Numbered from the stretch's first letter, positions 34,565 to 43,597 are shown. The stretch: 64,000 nt of DNA from OLB16 sp964422415 (GCA_964422415.1 CAYRBI010000010.1:10374-74373), one strand, 5' to 3'. Notes: generated from the sequence alone by a model not told the origin. Numbers and translations are program-made.

Positions 34565-34753
34565 TTATTGGGTGGAGGGTGAACTAGCCGATGTAGAATT
34601 CTTTTTCAGACATTCCTCACGCAAGCGTACCAGTTCTTCGCCCTGCTCCCGCCAGTATTGACGCTCTTGTTCGGGGCTCAATCCTTTTAGCTCCCAGTAA
34701 ATCCGTTCCTGGGCCTTCCTCTTCATTTCTACGCAGTCAAAATCCTTTATCAT
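34565..34753 (-). CDS. Small antitoxin-like partner of the PIN protein
   Basis: The 62 aa product is MIKDFDCVEMKRKAQERIYW onward, with a Leu/Glu-rich helix (ELKGLSPEQERQYWREQGEE) and a Ser/Thr tail. Small proteins with this KDFDCVEMKR start are commonly coupled to PIN-domain genes as presumed antitoxins. Its ATG at 34753 lies inside the end of the PIN gene (17-base overlap) with GGAGG close before it. The order, toxin first, is reversed from many toxin-antitoxin pairs but usual for this small-protein type. Confidence 0.65.
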   Translation of the reverse strand: MIKDFDCVEMKRKAQERIYWELKGLSPEQERQYWREQGEELVRLREECLKKNSTSASSPSTQ

Positions 34754-35243
34754 CGAGATCCAGAACCTCCGATGGCGTTTGGATAGCGATTGGGTTGTAA
34801 CCCATCGAAACACTTATCTTATTGTACTGTAGAATTCGTGAGAGCTGAACTATGTGTTTGCAGTTCCAGCTAACGATTACATGGCATCCCAAGACGGTCG
34901 CTACTGCCACATGAAGGGCATCTGTCATTGATCTTTCAGAAACCACTCCTTCTCGTAGAAAGGCATCTCGGAGAGCCTGTGCACAGTCTGGAATATCCAC
35001 AAGAAGGCTAACACTTGATCTATGTTCGATGATGTAGGAGAAGAAATCCTTAACCCAAGGAGGCGAATCCCTCAATTCATTCGATACAACCGGGGAGACG
35101 AGAAGGTGGATCTTCTCATCGGTTACTCTCTGAAAGAACTGGCGGCTTGCCTTTTGGAACTCAGGATCGAACACACCCCCAAAGACAGAGGTGTCGGCAT
35201 ATATCCGAAGGACTTCTTGTGGGGTGGATTTCAAGTCGATCAT
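34737..35243 (-). CDS. PIN-domain protein, probable toxin
   Basis: The 168 aa product has a PIN-like nuclease pattern: the first acidic residue in LRIYADTSVFGGVFD, a middle Glu in SPVVSNELRDSP, then SMTDALHVAVATVLGCHVIVSWNCKHI with the later Asp. PIN toxins cleave RNA using Mg2+ held by such acidic residues. It begins 13 bases after the permease stop (35256) and overlaps the small partner gene downstream. The tail (LDLDDKGF) is encoded in the overlap. Confidence 0.75.
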   Translation of the reverse strand: MIDLKSTPQEVLRIYADTSVFGGVFDPEFQKASRQFFQRVTDEKIHLLVSPVVSNELRDSPPWVKDFFSYIIEHRSSVSLLVDIPDCAQALRDAFLREGVVSERSMTDALHVAVATVLGCHVIVSWNCKHIVQLSRILQYNKISVSMGYNPIAIQTPSEVLDLDDKGF

Positions 35244-35255
35244 GCGCGATCCAAA

Positions 35256-36203
35256 TTAGGTCCCCCGTGTTTTCCCCCACTTCGTTCGAACCACTTCATC
35301 GGCGGTGGCTCCGATGAGTATGACTCCGCCAATGACCGCGAATTCGAGATAGGTTGGAATCCCCAGCAGGTTGACTCCATTGCTGAGGACTTTTAGTAAC
35401 GCCGCCCCCAGCAACATCCCCACGATGGTGCCCTCGCCACCCTTCAGACTACAACCTCCCACCACCGCTGCCGCCACGGCGTAGAGCTCGTAACTTTGTC
35501 CATGACTGGCGGGCTGAACCGCGTTGGTGTAGAGCGCCACCAGGATCCCAGCAATGCCGGTCAACACAGCGGCCAGGATGTAGGCCTGGATCGTAACCCG
35601 CTGGACAGGCACCCCGGCGAAGCGGGCCGCTACCTCGTTCCCACCCACTGCAAACAGGTGCCTCCCAAACACGGAGAAGTGCACCACTGCCCCCATGATG
35701 ACAGCGAGTAATAGCATGACCCACAGCGGTACAGGTAATCCCCACAGATTCCCATTCGCCAGTTGTTTGAAACCCTCGAACTCGTTGCCAAAACCTTTGG
35801 TGATATCGGAGGTGATATAGCGTGCAATGCCCCGGTAGATGAGCAGCGCGCACAGGGTCACAATGAAGGGCTGCAACCGCACACGGGTGATGAGGATTCC
35901 ATGAATCCATCCCAGGCAGGCTGATACTCCCAGGCACAAAACCACTCCTCCCATCACCGGCCAGCCCCAATCCTTCAGTGACATCGCCAGGAGGACTCCG
36001 ACCAGTCCCATCATGGACCCCACCGAGAGATCGATTCCTCCGGTGAGAATCACAATCCCCATGCCCATCGAGTAGATTCCGAGGAAAGCAATCTGGCGGG
36101 TGAGGTTGGTGGTGTTCTGCTGGGTCCGGAAGGATTCCTGGGTAAGAAACAGAAATCCACACAGGAGCACAAGGATGAGGGTGATACCAACCAGTTTGAC
36201 CAT
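35256..36203 (-). CDS. Sugar ABC transporter permease (RbsC family), second copy
   Basis: The 315 aa protein has eight to ten membrane helices and the family motifs GMGIVILTGGIDLSVGSMMG, RVRLQPFIVTLCALLIYRGI, GRHLFAVGGNEVAARFAGVP and GGCSLKGGEGTIVGMLLGAAL. It lies 20 bases after the binding-protein gene, clearly one operon. No ATPase is adjacent; the only ABC ATPase in the window is at 23794, next to a different permease that lacks a binding protein. Confidence 0.92.
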   Translation of the reverse strand: MVKLVGITLILVLLCGFLFLTQESFRTQQNTTNLTRQIAFLGIYSMGMGIVILTGGIDLSVGSMMGLVGVLLAMSLKDWGWPVMGGVVLCLGVSACLGWIHGILITRVRLQPFIVTLCALLIYRGIARYITSDITKGFGNEFEGFKQLANGNLWGLPVPLWVMLLLAVIMGAVVHFSVFGRHLFAVGGNEVAARFAGVPVQRVTIQAYILAAVLTGIAGILVALYTNAVQPASHGQSYELYAVAAAVVGGCSLKGGEGTIVGMLLGAALLKVLSNGVNLLGIPTYLEFAVIGGVILIGATADEVVRTKWGKTRGT

Positions 36204-36223
36204 GATTTCAGGGATTCCTGGCC

Positions 36224-37228
36224 TTACTGAGTCAGCCTTTTCAATTCATCCCAGAAGCTTTGAACATTGTCCTTGCGGACCGATAGAATCCCTGTGTCAA
36301 CCATGCCGTTGGGGGGGAGGGCGGCCTTGTTTCCTTTGGAGATCTCGTTGAGGAGTTTAATGGTCTGGTATCCCATCTCGAAGGGTTTCTGGACCACAGT
36401 GCCATGGATGACACCATTCACTATGGCCTGAAGGGTTTCGGCGCCCTCATCGAAGCAGACTACCTTGATCGTCCCCACCTTGTTGGAGCCTGTTACGGCG
36501 GCGGCGAGAGCGGGGCCATTATAGGACCATAACCCAACCAGGCAGGCCAGATCGGGATAGGTCATCATGGCATCCTCGGCATTCGAGCGTGCCTTGACCG
36601 TGTCGACTCCATCGGTGCGGGTATCAATGATCTGGATCGCACTGCCCTGGATCTCATCCTCGATCCCTTTCTTGCGGTCCTGGGCATTCTGCGCATCGAG
36701 AGTGCCGACAAAAAGCATAATCTTGCCACCCTGCGGGATGGCTTCCTTGATCAACTTTCCAGCCTCGCGTCCAGCCTGATAGTTGTTGGTTCCGACATAG
36801 GCCAAACGCTTGCTCTGGACGGCATCGCTGTCATGGCAGAGCAGGGGTACCTGGGCGGCGACCTTGTCCAGGAAGCCGGTCTGGTTGGCCGGATCGATGG
36901 GGCTGACCGTGATTCCGTCGATGCCCTTGTTCAAAAGATCCTCGATGATGCTCTGCTGCTCGGCAATGGTACCGGTAGAAGGGGGACGGAACTCGACATC
37001 CACATTGAATTCCTGGGCGGCCTTGTCGACACCTTTCTTGGCGATTGTCCAGAAGTCGGAGACATTGTTGGGGATGAACGCAAAGTGCGGTTTTCCAGCG
37101 GGTTTCTCCTTAGTGGCGGGTGCGTTGGCGCCGGAGGGGGAGGGAGTTTCGCCCTTTCCACATCCCAGAGTGATGCTCAGAAGTGTGGCAAGAAGGATCA
37201 AAGAAATCAGGCTGGCGGTTGCTCGCAT
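36224..37228 (-). CDS. Sugar ABC transporter substrate-binding lipoprotein (RbsB family)
   Basis: The 334 aa product has a lipoprotein signal (LILLATLLSITLGCGKGE), a Pro/Ala/Lys linker and a type I periplasmic-binding fold: HFAFIPNNVSDFWTIAKKGV, EQQSIIEDLLNKGIDGITVS, AYVGTNNYQAGREAGKLIKE, DGVDTVKARSNAEDAMMTYP and VVCFDEGAETLQAIVNGVIH. Relatives bind ribose, xylose, rhamnose or AI-2; the ligand is not readable. Upstream lies a GC-rich repeat array, so the promoter is close to or within it. Confidence 0.92.
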   Translation of the reverse strand: MRATASLISLILLATLLSITLGCGKGETPSPSGANAPATKEKPAGKPHFAFIPNNVSDFWTIAKKGVDKAAQEFNVDVEFRPPSTGTIAEQQSIIEDLLNKGIDGITVSPIDPANQTGFLDKVAAQVPLLCHDSDAVQSKRLAYVGTNNYQAGREAGKLIKEAIPQGGKIMLFVGTLDAQNAQDRKKGIEDEIQGSAIQIIDTRTDGVDTVKARSNAEDAMMTYPDLACLVGLWSYNGPALAAAVTGSNKVGTIKVVCFDEGAETLQAIVNGVIHGTVVQKPFEMGYQTIKLLNEISKGNKAALPPNGMVDTGILSVRKDNVQSFWDELKRLTQ

Positions 37229-37532
37229 GGTGCTATAGGCCCTTTCTCATAGAAACTGTACCTGGCTGGAATGATACCCCCCACCCCAACCCTCCCCCGC
37301 AAGGGGGGAGGGAAAAGGAATGTCCGGTATAACCCCCCTCCCCCTTGGGAAGAGAAAAAGGAACCCCACAGAACACTCCCTCCCTCCTCGCGGGGGAGAA
37401 AAAGAAAACCCCATGGAATACTCCCTCCCCCCTTGCGGGGGAGAAAAAGAAAACCCCATGGAATACCCCCTCCCCCCTTGCGGGGGAGGGTTGGGGTGGG
37501 GGAATGTTGCGAAATTCAGTCACACAAAACCA
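37229..37532. other. Repeat-filled intergenic region between the sugar-binding lipoprotein and dnaK-like genes
   Basis: These 304 bases are almost entirely the GC-rich inverted element and its inner 45-bp array. No gene or RNA is supported. Open frames across it in several directions are low-complexity artefacts. Confidence 0.7.
37276..37502. repeat. GC-rich element with 30-bp inverted ends and an inner ~45-bp tandem array
   Basis: The left end (CCCCACCCCAACCCTCCCCC at about 37280) is inverted at the right end (37470-37502). Inside, three units of about 45 bp starting near 37353, 37397 and 37442 repeat AGAAAAAGAAAACCCCATGG and TCCCCCCTTGCGGGGG. The same inverted ends, without the array, occur at 48889-48999. 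Confidence 0.8.
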
Positions 37533-39290
37533 CTAAAACTCCGCAGCTTCAAGCTTCGTGATCTGCTCGGAGAGCCGGGTCATGTTATTGTTGATCTGTT
37601 GCGTGTCGCTGGCATCGAGGGCGCGTTGCAGACTGTCCACGATATTGCGGGTTTCCAATGCGACCGGATCCTCGTTGTCACCAATCATCTTCTCGGCGCG
37701 GAAGATCAGGCTCTCGGCCTGGTTGAAGAGGGTTTCCTTGACACGTTGTTCGAGCAGGCGGGTGACGCGTTGACGAGCCTCGCGGGCCATACGGGCCTTC
37801 TCCTGATCACCCAGACGGTTGTCGGTGGCGACCACGGTCACAGTGACTTCGATACCGGAGGTCAGATCCTTGGCGGTACCCTCGAGGATACGGTCATGGT
37901 TGAGACGGAAGGTGACCTCGATTCTGGGGATGCCGCGTGGCGCGGGTGGCAGGCCATCGATGCGCAGCATGTCGAGGAAGGTGTTGGTGGAGGCAATCTG
38001 CTCCTCTCCCTCGTAGATCGGGAAGGAGATCGCGGTCTGGAAGTCGCGGGTGGTGGTGAAGTAATCCTTGGCCTCGGTGGGATAAGTCGAGTTGCGTTCG
38101 ATCAAAATGCCATACTGGTCATTCACGAGACCGACACCCAGGGAGAAGGGAGTCAAGTGGACAATCACCGGGGTGTCGGTGGGTACACGGTCAGCGGCGG
38201 AGGTCTCGAGCTCATCATCGAGTGAGGCCAGCAGGCTGGATTGGTAGGCGGCTCCCATGGCCACCACCTCATCGGGGTTTACATCCCGGCGTGGTTCCTT
38301 GTTGACAACCTTCTGGACCGACTGCTGTACGAGTGGGATACGAGTGCTACCTCCCACCAGGATCACCGAGGTAATGTCAGAGGGAGTTAACCCGGCATCC
38401 GCGATGGCTTGTAGTGACGGATTTTCGGTGCTCTCAATCAAGTCCCCCACCAGGCTTTCGAACTTAGCCCGGGTCAGATCCATATCCAGTGTCAGAGGCC
38501 CTGATGGCCCCATTGCGATGGCTTCCAGGAGGATGGTCGACTTCTGAAGCGTGGACAGCTCGATCTTGGCCATTTCGGCCGCCGCACGGAGCTTGTAGTA
38601 GGTTCCCTTGTCCTGAAGTAAGTCGATTCCATGCCGGTTCTTGAAGTCCTCCGCGATCCATTCGACGATACGCTGGTCGAAGTCATCACCTCCGAGCATG
38701 TTGTTGCCCTTGATGGCGAGAACTTGGAAAACCCCGCCGATGACCTCGATGATGGAGACATCGAAGGTGCCGCCCCCCAGGTCATAGACCATCAAGATCT
38801 GGTCTTCTTCCTTGTCGATGCCATACGCGACAGCGGCGGCGGTGGGCTCATCGATGATGCGGCGGACATTTAAACCCGCGATCTCACCCGCGTCGCGCGT
38901 GGCCATGCGCTGGGCATCGGTAAAATATGCCGGGACAGTGATCACGGCTTGGTCGACTTCCTCCCCCAAATACTCCTCGAGGTCCCACTTAAGCCGTTGG
39001 AGAATCATCGCGCTGATCTCCTGTGGGGTGTACGGTTTGTCATCAATGTTGACCCGGAAGTTCGTCCCCATGTGGCGCTTGATGGAGAAAACGGTCCGGT
39101 CCGGGTTCAGGGCGGCGGCGCGTTTGGCCGGCTTTCCAACCAGGATCTCCTTCTCCTCATCGATGCAGACCACCGAGGGTGTCACCCGGTCGCCGAGATT
39201 ATTCGGTATAATGAGGGCTTTCCCCGTCTCCATAATGGCCATACAGGAGTTCGTGGTGCCCAAGTCGATGCCGACGATACGACCCGCCAT
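37533..39290 (-). CDS. DnaK-like Hsp70 chaperone, shortened and divergent
   Basis: The 585 aa product has an intact Hsp70 ATPase: GIDLGTTNSCMAIMETG at the N-terminus, VITVPAYFTDAQRMATRDAG, IIDEPTAAAVAYG, VYDLGGGTFDVSIIEV and VILVGGSTRIPLVQ. The substrate-binding domain begins at LTPFSLGVGLV. It differs from housekeeping DnaK: it is about 40-50 residues shorter, the acidic C-terminal tail is absent (it ends ITKLEAAEF), and the interdomain linker reads PVIVHL in place of the usual DVLLLDV pattern. It is the last gene of a J-like, GrpE, DnaK cluster. ATG 39290 has GGAGG before it. It is probably a specialised paralogue. Confidence 0.93.
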   Translation of the reverse strand: MAGRIVGIDLGTTNSCMAIMETGKALIIPNNLGDRVTPSVVCIDEEKEILVGKPAKRAAALNPDRTVFSIKRHMGTNFRVNIDDKPYTPQEISAMILQRLKWDLEEYLGEEVDQAVITVPAYFTDAQRMATRDAGEIAGLNVRRIIDEPTAAAVAYGIDKEEDQILMVYDLGGGTFDVSIIEVIGGVFQVLAIKGNNMLGGDDFDQRIVEWIAEDFKNRHGIDLLQDKGTYYKLRAAAEMAKIELSTLQKSTILLEAIAMGPSGPLTLDMDLTRAKFESLVGDLIESTENPSLQAIADAGLTPSDITSVILVGGSTRIPLVQQSVQKVVNKEPRRDVNPDEVVAMGAAYQSSLLASLDDELETSAADRVPTDTPVIVHLTPFSLGVGLVNDQYGILIERNSTYPTEAKDYFTTTRDFQTAISFPIYEGEEQIASTNTFLDMLRIDGLPPAPRGIPRIEVTFRLNHDRILEGTAKDLTSGIEVTVTVVATDNRLGDQEKARMAREARQRVTRLLEQRVKETLFNQAESLIFRAEKMIGDNEDPVALETRNIVDSLQRALDASDTQQINNNMTRLSEQITKLEAAEF

Positions 39291-39448
39291 TTTTTCCTCC
39301 AACGACTATCCGTTGTCTGTTTTTTCAATCTATGGCAGGAGCCTGTGCTCCCCTTCGGACCGCCAAAAGAAAAGCCAGGAAGACAACTTCTTCCCAAGCT
39401 GGCCGATTATGCCACACCCCCACTCCGAAGCGAAGTGGACCTTACCCC

Positions 39449-40015
39449 CTAAACATCCGGATGAGGGGAATCCCCACCGGTGGATGGGGAACCCTCTTTG
39501 GGCGCGATGCTTTTGGGCGTTACAACCACCTTTCCCACACGCAACACCCGTTCTCCCCAACGGTAAGGTTTTTCACGAACCTCAATCACCGTTGCCGCGG
39601 GATACACGGGATCCTTCCGAACCTCCACTGCTTCATGCAGGTGGACATTAAACCGCCGGCCTAACGATGCGACTGGACGTACATCCATACGTTCCAACGA
39701 TTTGGACATCCGCCGTTGAAGCCCACGGATACTGGTGAGCCAGTTACGCAGAACGGGATTAGCCTCCAAAGCATCATTATCCGCAAGCCCCACCAACCGT
39801 TCCATCCCATCCAAGATCGAAACAATCTCCAAGAGCATCTTCCGTGTGGGTTTGGACTCCCGTAAGAGCACTTCCTCACTGGAGGATTTCGGCAGCCTGC
39901 TGGTGGAAAGAAGATCCTTCCGGACACCCTCCCACAAGTCTTCCGTCCACTCCATACGCGTGAACTCGGACGGGATGCGGGGTTTTAGGGAGAGTGGTTT
40001 GGTAGAGATGTTCAT
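39449..40015 (-). CDS. GrpE-like nucleotide exchange factor
   Basis: The 188 aa protein keeps the GrpE layout: a helical region (LLEIVSILDGMERLVGLAD to GLQRRMSKSLERMDV) and a C-terminal beta domain (GRRFNVHLHEAVEV, AATVIEVREKPYRWGERVLR, VGKVVVTP). The usual long N-terminal coiled coil is shortened, and the sequence is divergent. GrpE helps Hsp70 release ADP. It lies between the J-like/TPR gene (33 bases upstream) and the dnaK-like gene (158 bases downstream), so it likely serves that Hsp70. Confidence 0.8.
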   Translation of the reverse strand: MNISTKPLSLKPRIPSEFTRMEWTEDLWEGVRKDLLSTSRLPKSSSEEVLLRESKPTRKMLLEIVSILDGMERLVGLADNDALEANPVLRNWLTSIRGLQRRMSKSLERMDVRPVASLGRRFNVHLHEAVEVRKDPVYPAATVIEVREKPYRWGERVLRVGKVVVTPKSIAPKEGSPSTGGDSPHPDV

Positions 40016-40047
40016 GTTGTTAGCGGTTGTTACCAGTTAGTTGGACA

Positions 40048-41442
40048 TTAGGCTCCCTTATACGACCGGGCCCGGGTTTTTGCTGTTCTGGCCATCTGCC
40101 GTGAGTGCCGGTCATTAGGATTGAGTTCCACAGCTTTTTCGAAATAGATGCCTGCGTTAACCCAATCTTCGCGTTCAAAATAAATGTCTCCCAGTTCCTG
40201 GTAGACCTGATAGGAGTCGCAGACGACCTTGAGGGCATCCTTGAGTTGAACCAAGGCGGGATTCATCATCCGGCGTTGACGGAAACTTTTCGCGGCATCC
40301 AGTTTAGCCTGGATAAAACTCTTCTTGGCCAGGTCAACCGCCATCCCCTCCTGGATCATTTTCTGCCAGATCGAGAAGGCCCGGTTGGTGTGCTCTCCCT
40401 GAAGACAGGCCCAGGCGAGCTTATCCATAATCGAGACATCATCCGCATGTTCTTTAAGGTGCATCTCGAAACTTGCGATGGCTCCTTCCCAGTTCCGTTG
40501 CTTGTAGGCTTCTAGCCCAATGGCTTGAGGCGTTCCTGGGGGCGCTGTCTCTTTTTCCACGGTTGAGTCCTTGGCGGGATCTGAGACTATATGCGCGGTT
40601 TGACGCAGGTCTCCCGCCACGGGAGCTTTGGCAAGCTGAACCCGAAGACTCTCATCTCCAGTTTGTGCCAGGAAGCGTCCCCCAAAACGTTTGTGGGTCT
40701 CGACAATGAGGTGCTTGATGTAGTCACTCTCCCCCTTTTCGGAGAGCTCCCGGTGCCAGCCCTGGAGGGTATCCACCCAGTATTTGGTTTCCTCTTCTTT
40801 ATTGATCAGCAGGGTGGCGCTGATCGCGAGATTATGAAGGATCCGGAAATCCGTGGGCGCGAGCCGGAGAGCCCGGCGCCAACGATGGGCGGCATCCGCG
40901 TAAAGACCCTTCTCGGCGAGTTCGTGAGCCTGTTGGCAAAGGACATGTATCCGGTTATCCCGGACATCCTCGGTTGCCCCCTCCACTTCTTCGATCTGGT
41001 CGAGGTCTTTCAGGGCTTCATTCCACATACCATGCTTACCGAACAAGATGGCCCGTTGTTTCAGGGCGATAAGGAGTTGTTCCTTGGCCTCGGTGGAAGT
41101 GGCGGCCTGCGGCCCGAATTGGTCAATTTCCCGGTTCAACTTGACCTGGGAGATGGAACCCAGCGGGATCCCCTTGAAGGCCAACTTGTCCACCGGCCCA
41201 GTGAAGAGCATCACATCTACTGCCGCTTTACGGGCGTCGCTGCGTAAATCCTCATAGGCTCGGCGGATCTTGCGGAAGGTCTCCTCCTCACGTTCGGGAG
41301 AATACCGTTTGACCAGCTTAAAGTACTGCGCTTTGGCTTGTTCCTTGGTGGCCGTAGTGGGCAGGAAAAGCGTTTCGTAGGGAGTCTTACTGTTTAGAAT
41401 CCGGGTTTTCTGTTCCTGGGGCTGAAGGTCTTTCTCATCCAT
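40048..41442 (-). CDS. J-domain-like protein without HPD, fused to TPR repeats
   Basis: The 464 aa product starts with a J-domain-like segment (about 19-75): TPYETLFLPTTATKEQAKAQ, YFKLVKRYSPEREEETF and RKIRRAYEDLRSDARKAAVD. The diagnostic HPD tripeptide reads Ser-Pro-Glu. HPD is required in known J-proteins to stimulate Hsp70 ATPase, so this domain may act differently. The remainder is mostly TPR-like helices (EKGLYADAAHRWRRALRLAP; REDWVNAGIYFEKAVELNPN), suggesting client or partner binding. It heads the cluster with the GrpE-like and dnaK-like genes; GAGG precedes the ATG. Confidence 0.85.
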   Translation of the reverse strand: MDEKDLQPQEQKTRILNSKTPYETLFLPTTATKEQAKAQYFKLVKRYSPEREEETFRKIRRAYEDLRSDARKAAVDVMLFTGPVDKLAFKGIPLGSISQVKLNREIDQFGPQAATSTEAKEQLLIALKQRAILFGKHGMWNEALKDLDQIEEVEGATEDVRDNRIHVLCQQAHELAEKGLYADAAHRWRRALRLAPTDFRILHNLAISATLLINKEEETKYWVDTLQGWHRELSEKGESDYIKHLIVETHKRFGGRFLAQTGDESLRVQLAKAPVAGDLRQTAHIVSDPAKDSTVEKETAPPGTPQAIGLEAYKQRNWEGAIASFEMHLKEHADDVSIMDKLAWACLQGEHTNRAFSIWQKMIQEGMAVDLAKKSFIQAKLDAAKSFRQRRMMNPALVQLKDALKVVCDSYQVYQELGDIYFEREDWVNAGIYFEKAVELNPNDRHSRQMARTAKTRARSYKGA

Positions 41443-41835
41443 CCGTCAAGCCTCGCGATTCCTAGTAGATCTTCACTGCTAATCTTATGCAGACCGGTCT
41501 TCAGCCCTCCCCCGGTGGGCTCAACATAGCCCCCGTTGGAGATACTCTGAGAAGACAACTGACAGCAAGGGGGAGTGTCGTATGGGATCTCCCATACCGT
41601 CAAGTGGTGCTGACTTGAAAGCCACTGGCTCCGTCTGGCGGCGGCTGCCTTTGAGACATTGGCTGGAGTGGCGAATTTATTCACATGGGAGGCGCACAGA
41701 AGGCGTGTTAAATCGCTCTTCCGGCTTACCCCAATCAGTCCCAGTAACCCCCAATGGGTCAGATGTGCTAGCCTCTCAGACTCAGAACCCTTGCCGGTGA
41801 GAGTGAGGGTGGCTCCAGGAGAGGATGAACCGGGC
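41443..41835. other. Intergenic region between J-like gene and PQQ-propeller gene, with palindromes
   Basis: These 393 bases hold a perfect palindrome at 41580-41597 (GTATGGGA-TC-TCCCATAC) and a copy of the GCGAA..TTCGC-type dispersed palindrome at 41667-41687 (GAGTGGCGAATTTATTCACAT, imperfect). The plus frame of the downstream gene is open across part of it but gives no recognisable protein. Divergent promoters are expected here but not identified. Confidence 0.55.
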
Positions 41836-43407
41836 ATGATGGGACGTCTTTTTTTTATATGTGGGTTGGTAGTAGGTCTGTTCTCCATGAATCCGGCGAT
41901 TAAGGCCGCCGATTGGCCATGGTGGGGGGGCGGACCAGCGAGAAACATGGCCTCCCTGGAGACTTCCATCCCGGATGGATTTAAGCCTGGCGAATTCGTC
42001 AAGGGTGGGGATGTGGTCGATCCCGTCACTACCCAGAATGTGAAATGGGTGGCCAAACTCGGCTCTGAGGCCTATGGCAACCCAGTCATCTCTGGAGGCA
42101 AGGTTTTTATTGGTACCAACAACGAATCTCCCCGCGATGCGCAACAGGAGGGAGACCGTGGCGTGGTGATGTGTTTCAATGAAGCCACTGGGGAGTTTCT
42201 CTGGCAGCTCGTGGTTCCGAAACTCAGCGCGGGAAGGGTCTGCGACTGGGAGCTTCTCGGGATCTGTTCTTCTCCCACAGTGGAGGGAGACCGGGTTTAT
42301 CTGGTGACTAACCGCTGCGAGGCCATCTGCCTGGATGTCAATGGGTTGACTAATGGCAATGACGGTCCCTTCACTGAAGAAGCCCAGTACATGACACCAC
42401 CCCCCCGAGCCGGAGAGCCACCGGCCACGCCTGTGGAACCTGGGCCCAAGGACGCTGACATCATCTGGCGCTTTGACATGCGCGAGGAAACGGGATCTAT
42501 CCCCCATAATATCGCCAGCAGCTCCATCCTGATCGTGGGTGACCGCCTTTATGTCACCACCTCCAATGGCGTGGACTGGTCGCATGGTTCCATTCCCGCC
42601 CCATTCACCCCTGCTCTCATCTGCCTCGATAAACACACTGGCGCGCTGCTTGGAGAGGAAACCTCGGGTATATGCGAACGGATGTTTCATTGTAACTGGT
42701 CCTCCCCCGCTTATGGTGTGGTGAATGGCCAGGAGATGGTCTTCTTCGGCGCGGGTGATGGCTTCTGTTATGCTTTCGATCCCATGCCTGTGACCCTTGA
42801 AGATGGACGTTTGAGCCTCAAGGAGATCTGGCGTTTTGATTGCAATCCCCCTGAGTACCGCCGTAAACCGGATGGGACAGCCTTCAAGTATCCCGATCTC
42901 AATGGACCGAGTGAGGTTCTAGCAACCCCGGTGTTCTTCCACAACCGGGTTTTTGCCTCGGTGGGACAGGACCCGGAACAAGGGGATGGCGTTGGTATCT
43001 TGAATTGTATCGATGCCACCGGCTCTGGTGATATCTCACAAACGGGGCGAGTCTGGACCTTTGACAAGATCCGGCGCTCCATGTCGACCCCATCCATTGT
43101 GGATGGGCTTCTGTATATCGCCGACTATGCGGGGCAGGTGCACTGTCTTGATGCGGACACAGGGAAGGTATATTGGACCCATGACACACAGAGCCACATT
43201 TGGGGATCGACTTTATATGCCGGTGACAAGGTTTTTGTGGGGAATGAGGATGGAATCCTCACCATCCTTGCTGCCGGTAAGGAAGCCAAGGTTCTCCAGG
43301 AGATCGAGTTCACCTCGCCCATCTACTCAACTCCGGTGGCCGCCAATGGGGTTCTTTATATCTGTACACAAACCCACCTTTATGCGTTTGCGGCACCAAA
43401 GAAGTGA
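41836..43407 (+). CDS. Exported PQQ-type beta-propeller repeat protein
   Basis: The 523 aa product has a signal peptide (MMGRLFFICGLVVGLFSM, cleavage near IKA-ADW) and a beta-propeller of PQQ/quinoprotein-like repeats: WPWWGGGPARNMASLE, NPVISGGKVFIGTNNES, GVVMCFNEATGEFLWQL, SPTVEGDRVYLVTNR, STPSIVDGLLYIADYAGQVH and VHCLDADTGKVYWTHDT. Such proteins are either quinoprotein dehydrogenases or non-enzymatic scaffolds; the PQQ-binding residues cannot be confirmed by eye. AGGAGAGG lies before ATG 41836 (41839 is also possible). Confidence 0.88.
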   Translation: MMGRLFFICGLVVGLFSMNPAIKAADWPWWGGGPARNMASLETSIPDGFKPGEFVKGGDVVDPVTTQNVKWVAKLGSEAYGNPVISGGKVFIGTNNESPRDAQQEGDRGVVMCFNEATGEFLWQLVVPKLSAGRVCDWELLGICSSPTVEGDRVYLVTNRCEAICLDVNGLTNGNDGPFTEEAQYMTPPPRAGEPPATPVEPGPKDADIIWRFDMREETGSIPHNIASSSILIVGDRLYVTTSNGVDWSHGSIPAPFTPALICLDKHTGALLGEETSGICERMFHCNWSSPAYGVVNGQEMVFFGAGDGFCYAFDPMPVTLEDGRLSLKEIWRFDCNPPEYRRKPDGTAFKYPDLNGPSEVLATPVFFHNRVFASVGQDPEQGDGVGILNCIDATGSGDISQTGRVWTFDKIRRSMSTPSIVDGLLYIADYAGQVHCLDADTGKVYWTHDTQSHIWGSTLYAGDKVFVGNEDGILTILAAGKEAKVLQEIEFTSPIYSTPVAANGVLYICTQTHLYAFAAPKK

Positions 43408-43521
43408 GATCCCATACCCAATGAGATCTGAACTGAGAGGAGGCCGAGGGGGAGCCGCGCGAAGGTCTTGAACTAGAACTATGGCTTGGGCATACTCCCA
43501 ATACATTCGCCGGCAAGAGTT

Positions 43522-43597
43522 TGGGGAGTAGTTCAATTGGCAGAACGCCTGACTCTGGATCAGGAAGTTCAAGGTTCGAGTCCTTGCTCCCCAGCCA
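43522..43597 (+). tRNA. tRNA-Gln (anticodon CTG)
   Basis: A full cloverleaf is visible: acceptor TGGGGAG/CTCCCCA, D stem GTTC/GAAC, anticodon stem CCTGA/TCAGG with loop CTCTGGA (anticodon CTG), T stem CAAGG/CCTTG with loop TTCGAGT, discriminator G and encoded CCA. The length is 76 bases. Confidence 0.97.

Noticed and set aside
37353..37487. Tandem 45-bp units considered as a CRISPR array.
   Set aside because: The units are contiguous without unique spacers, and no cas gene is present.
37320..38225. A 301-codon plus-strand frame through the GC-rich array into the dnaK-like gene.
   Set aside because: It begins in low-complexity repeat and continues antisense to Hsp70 motifs.
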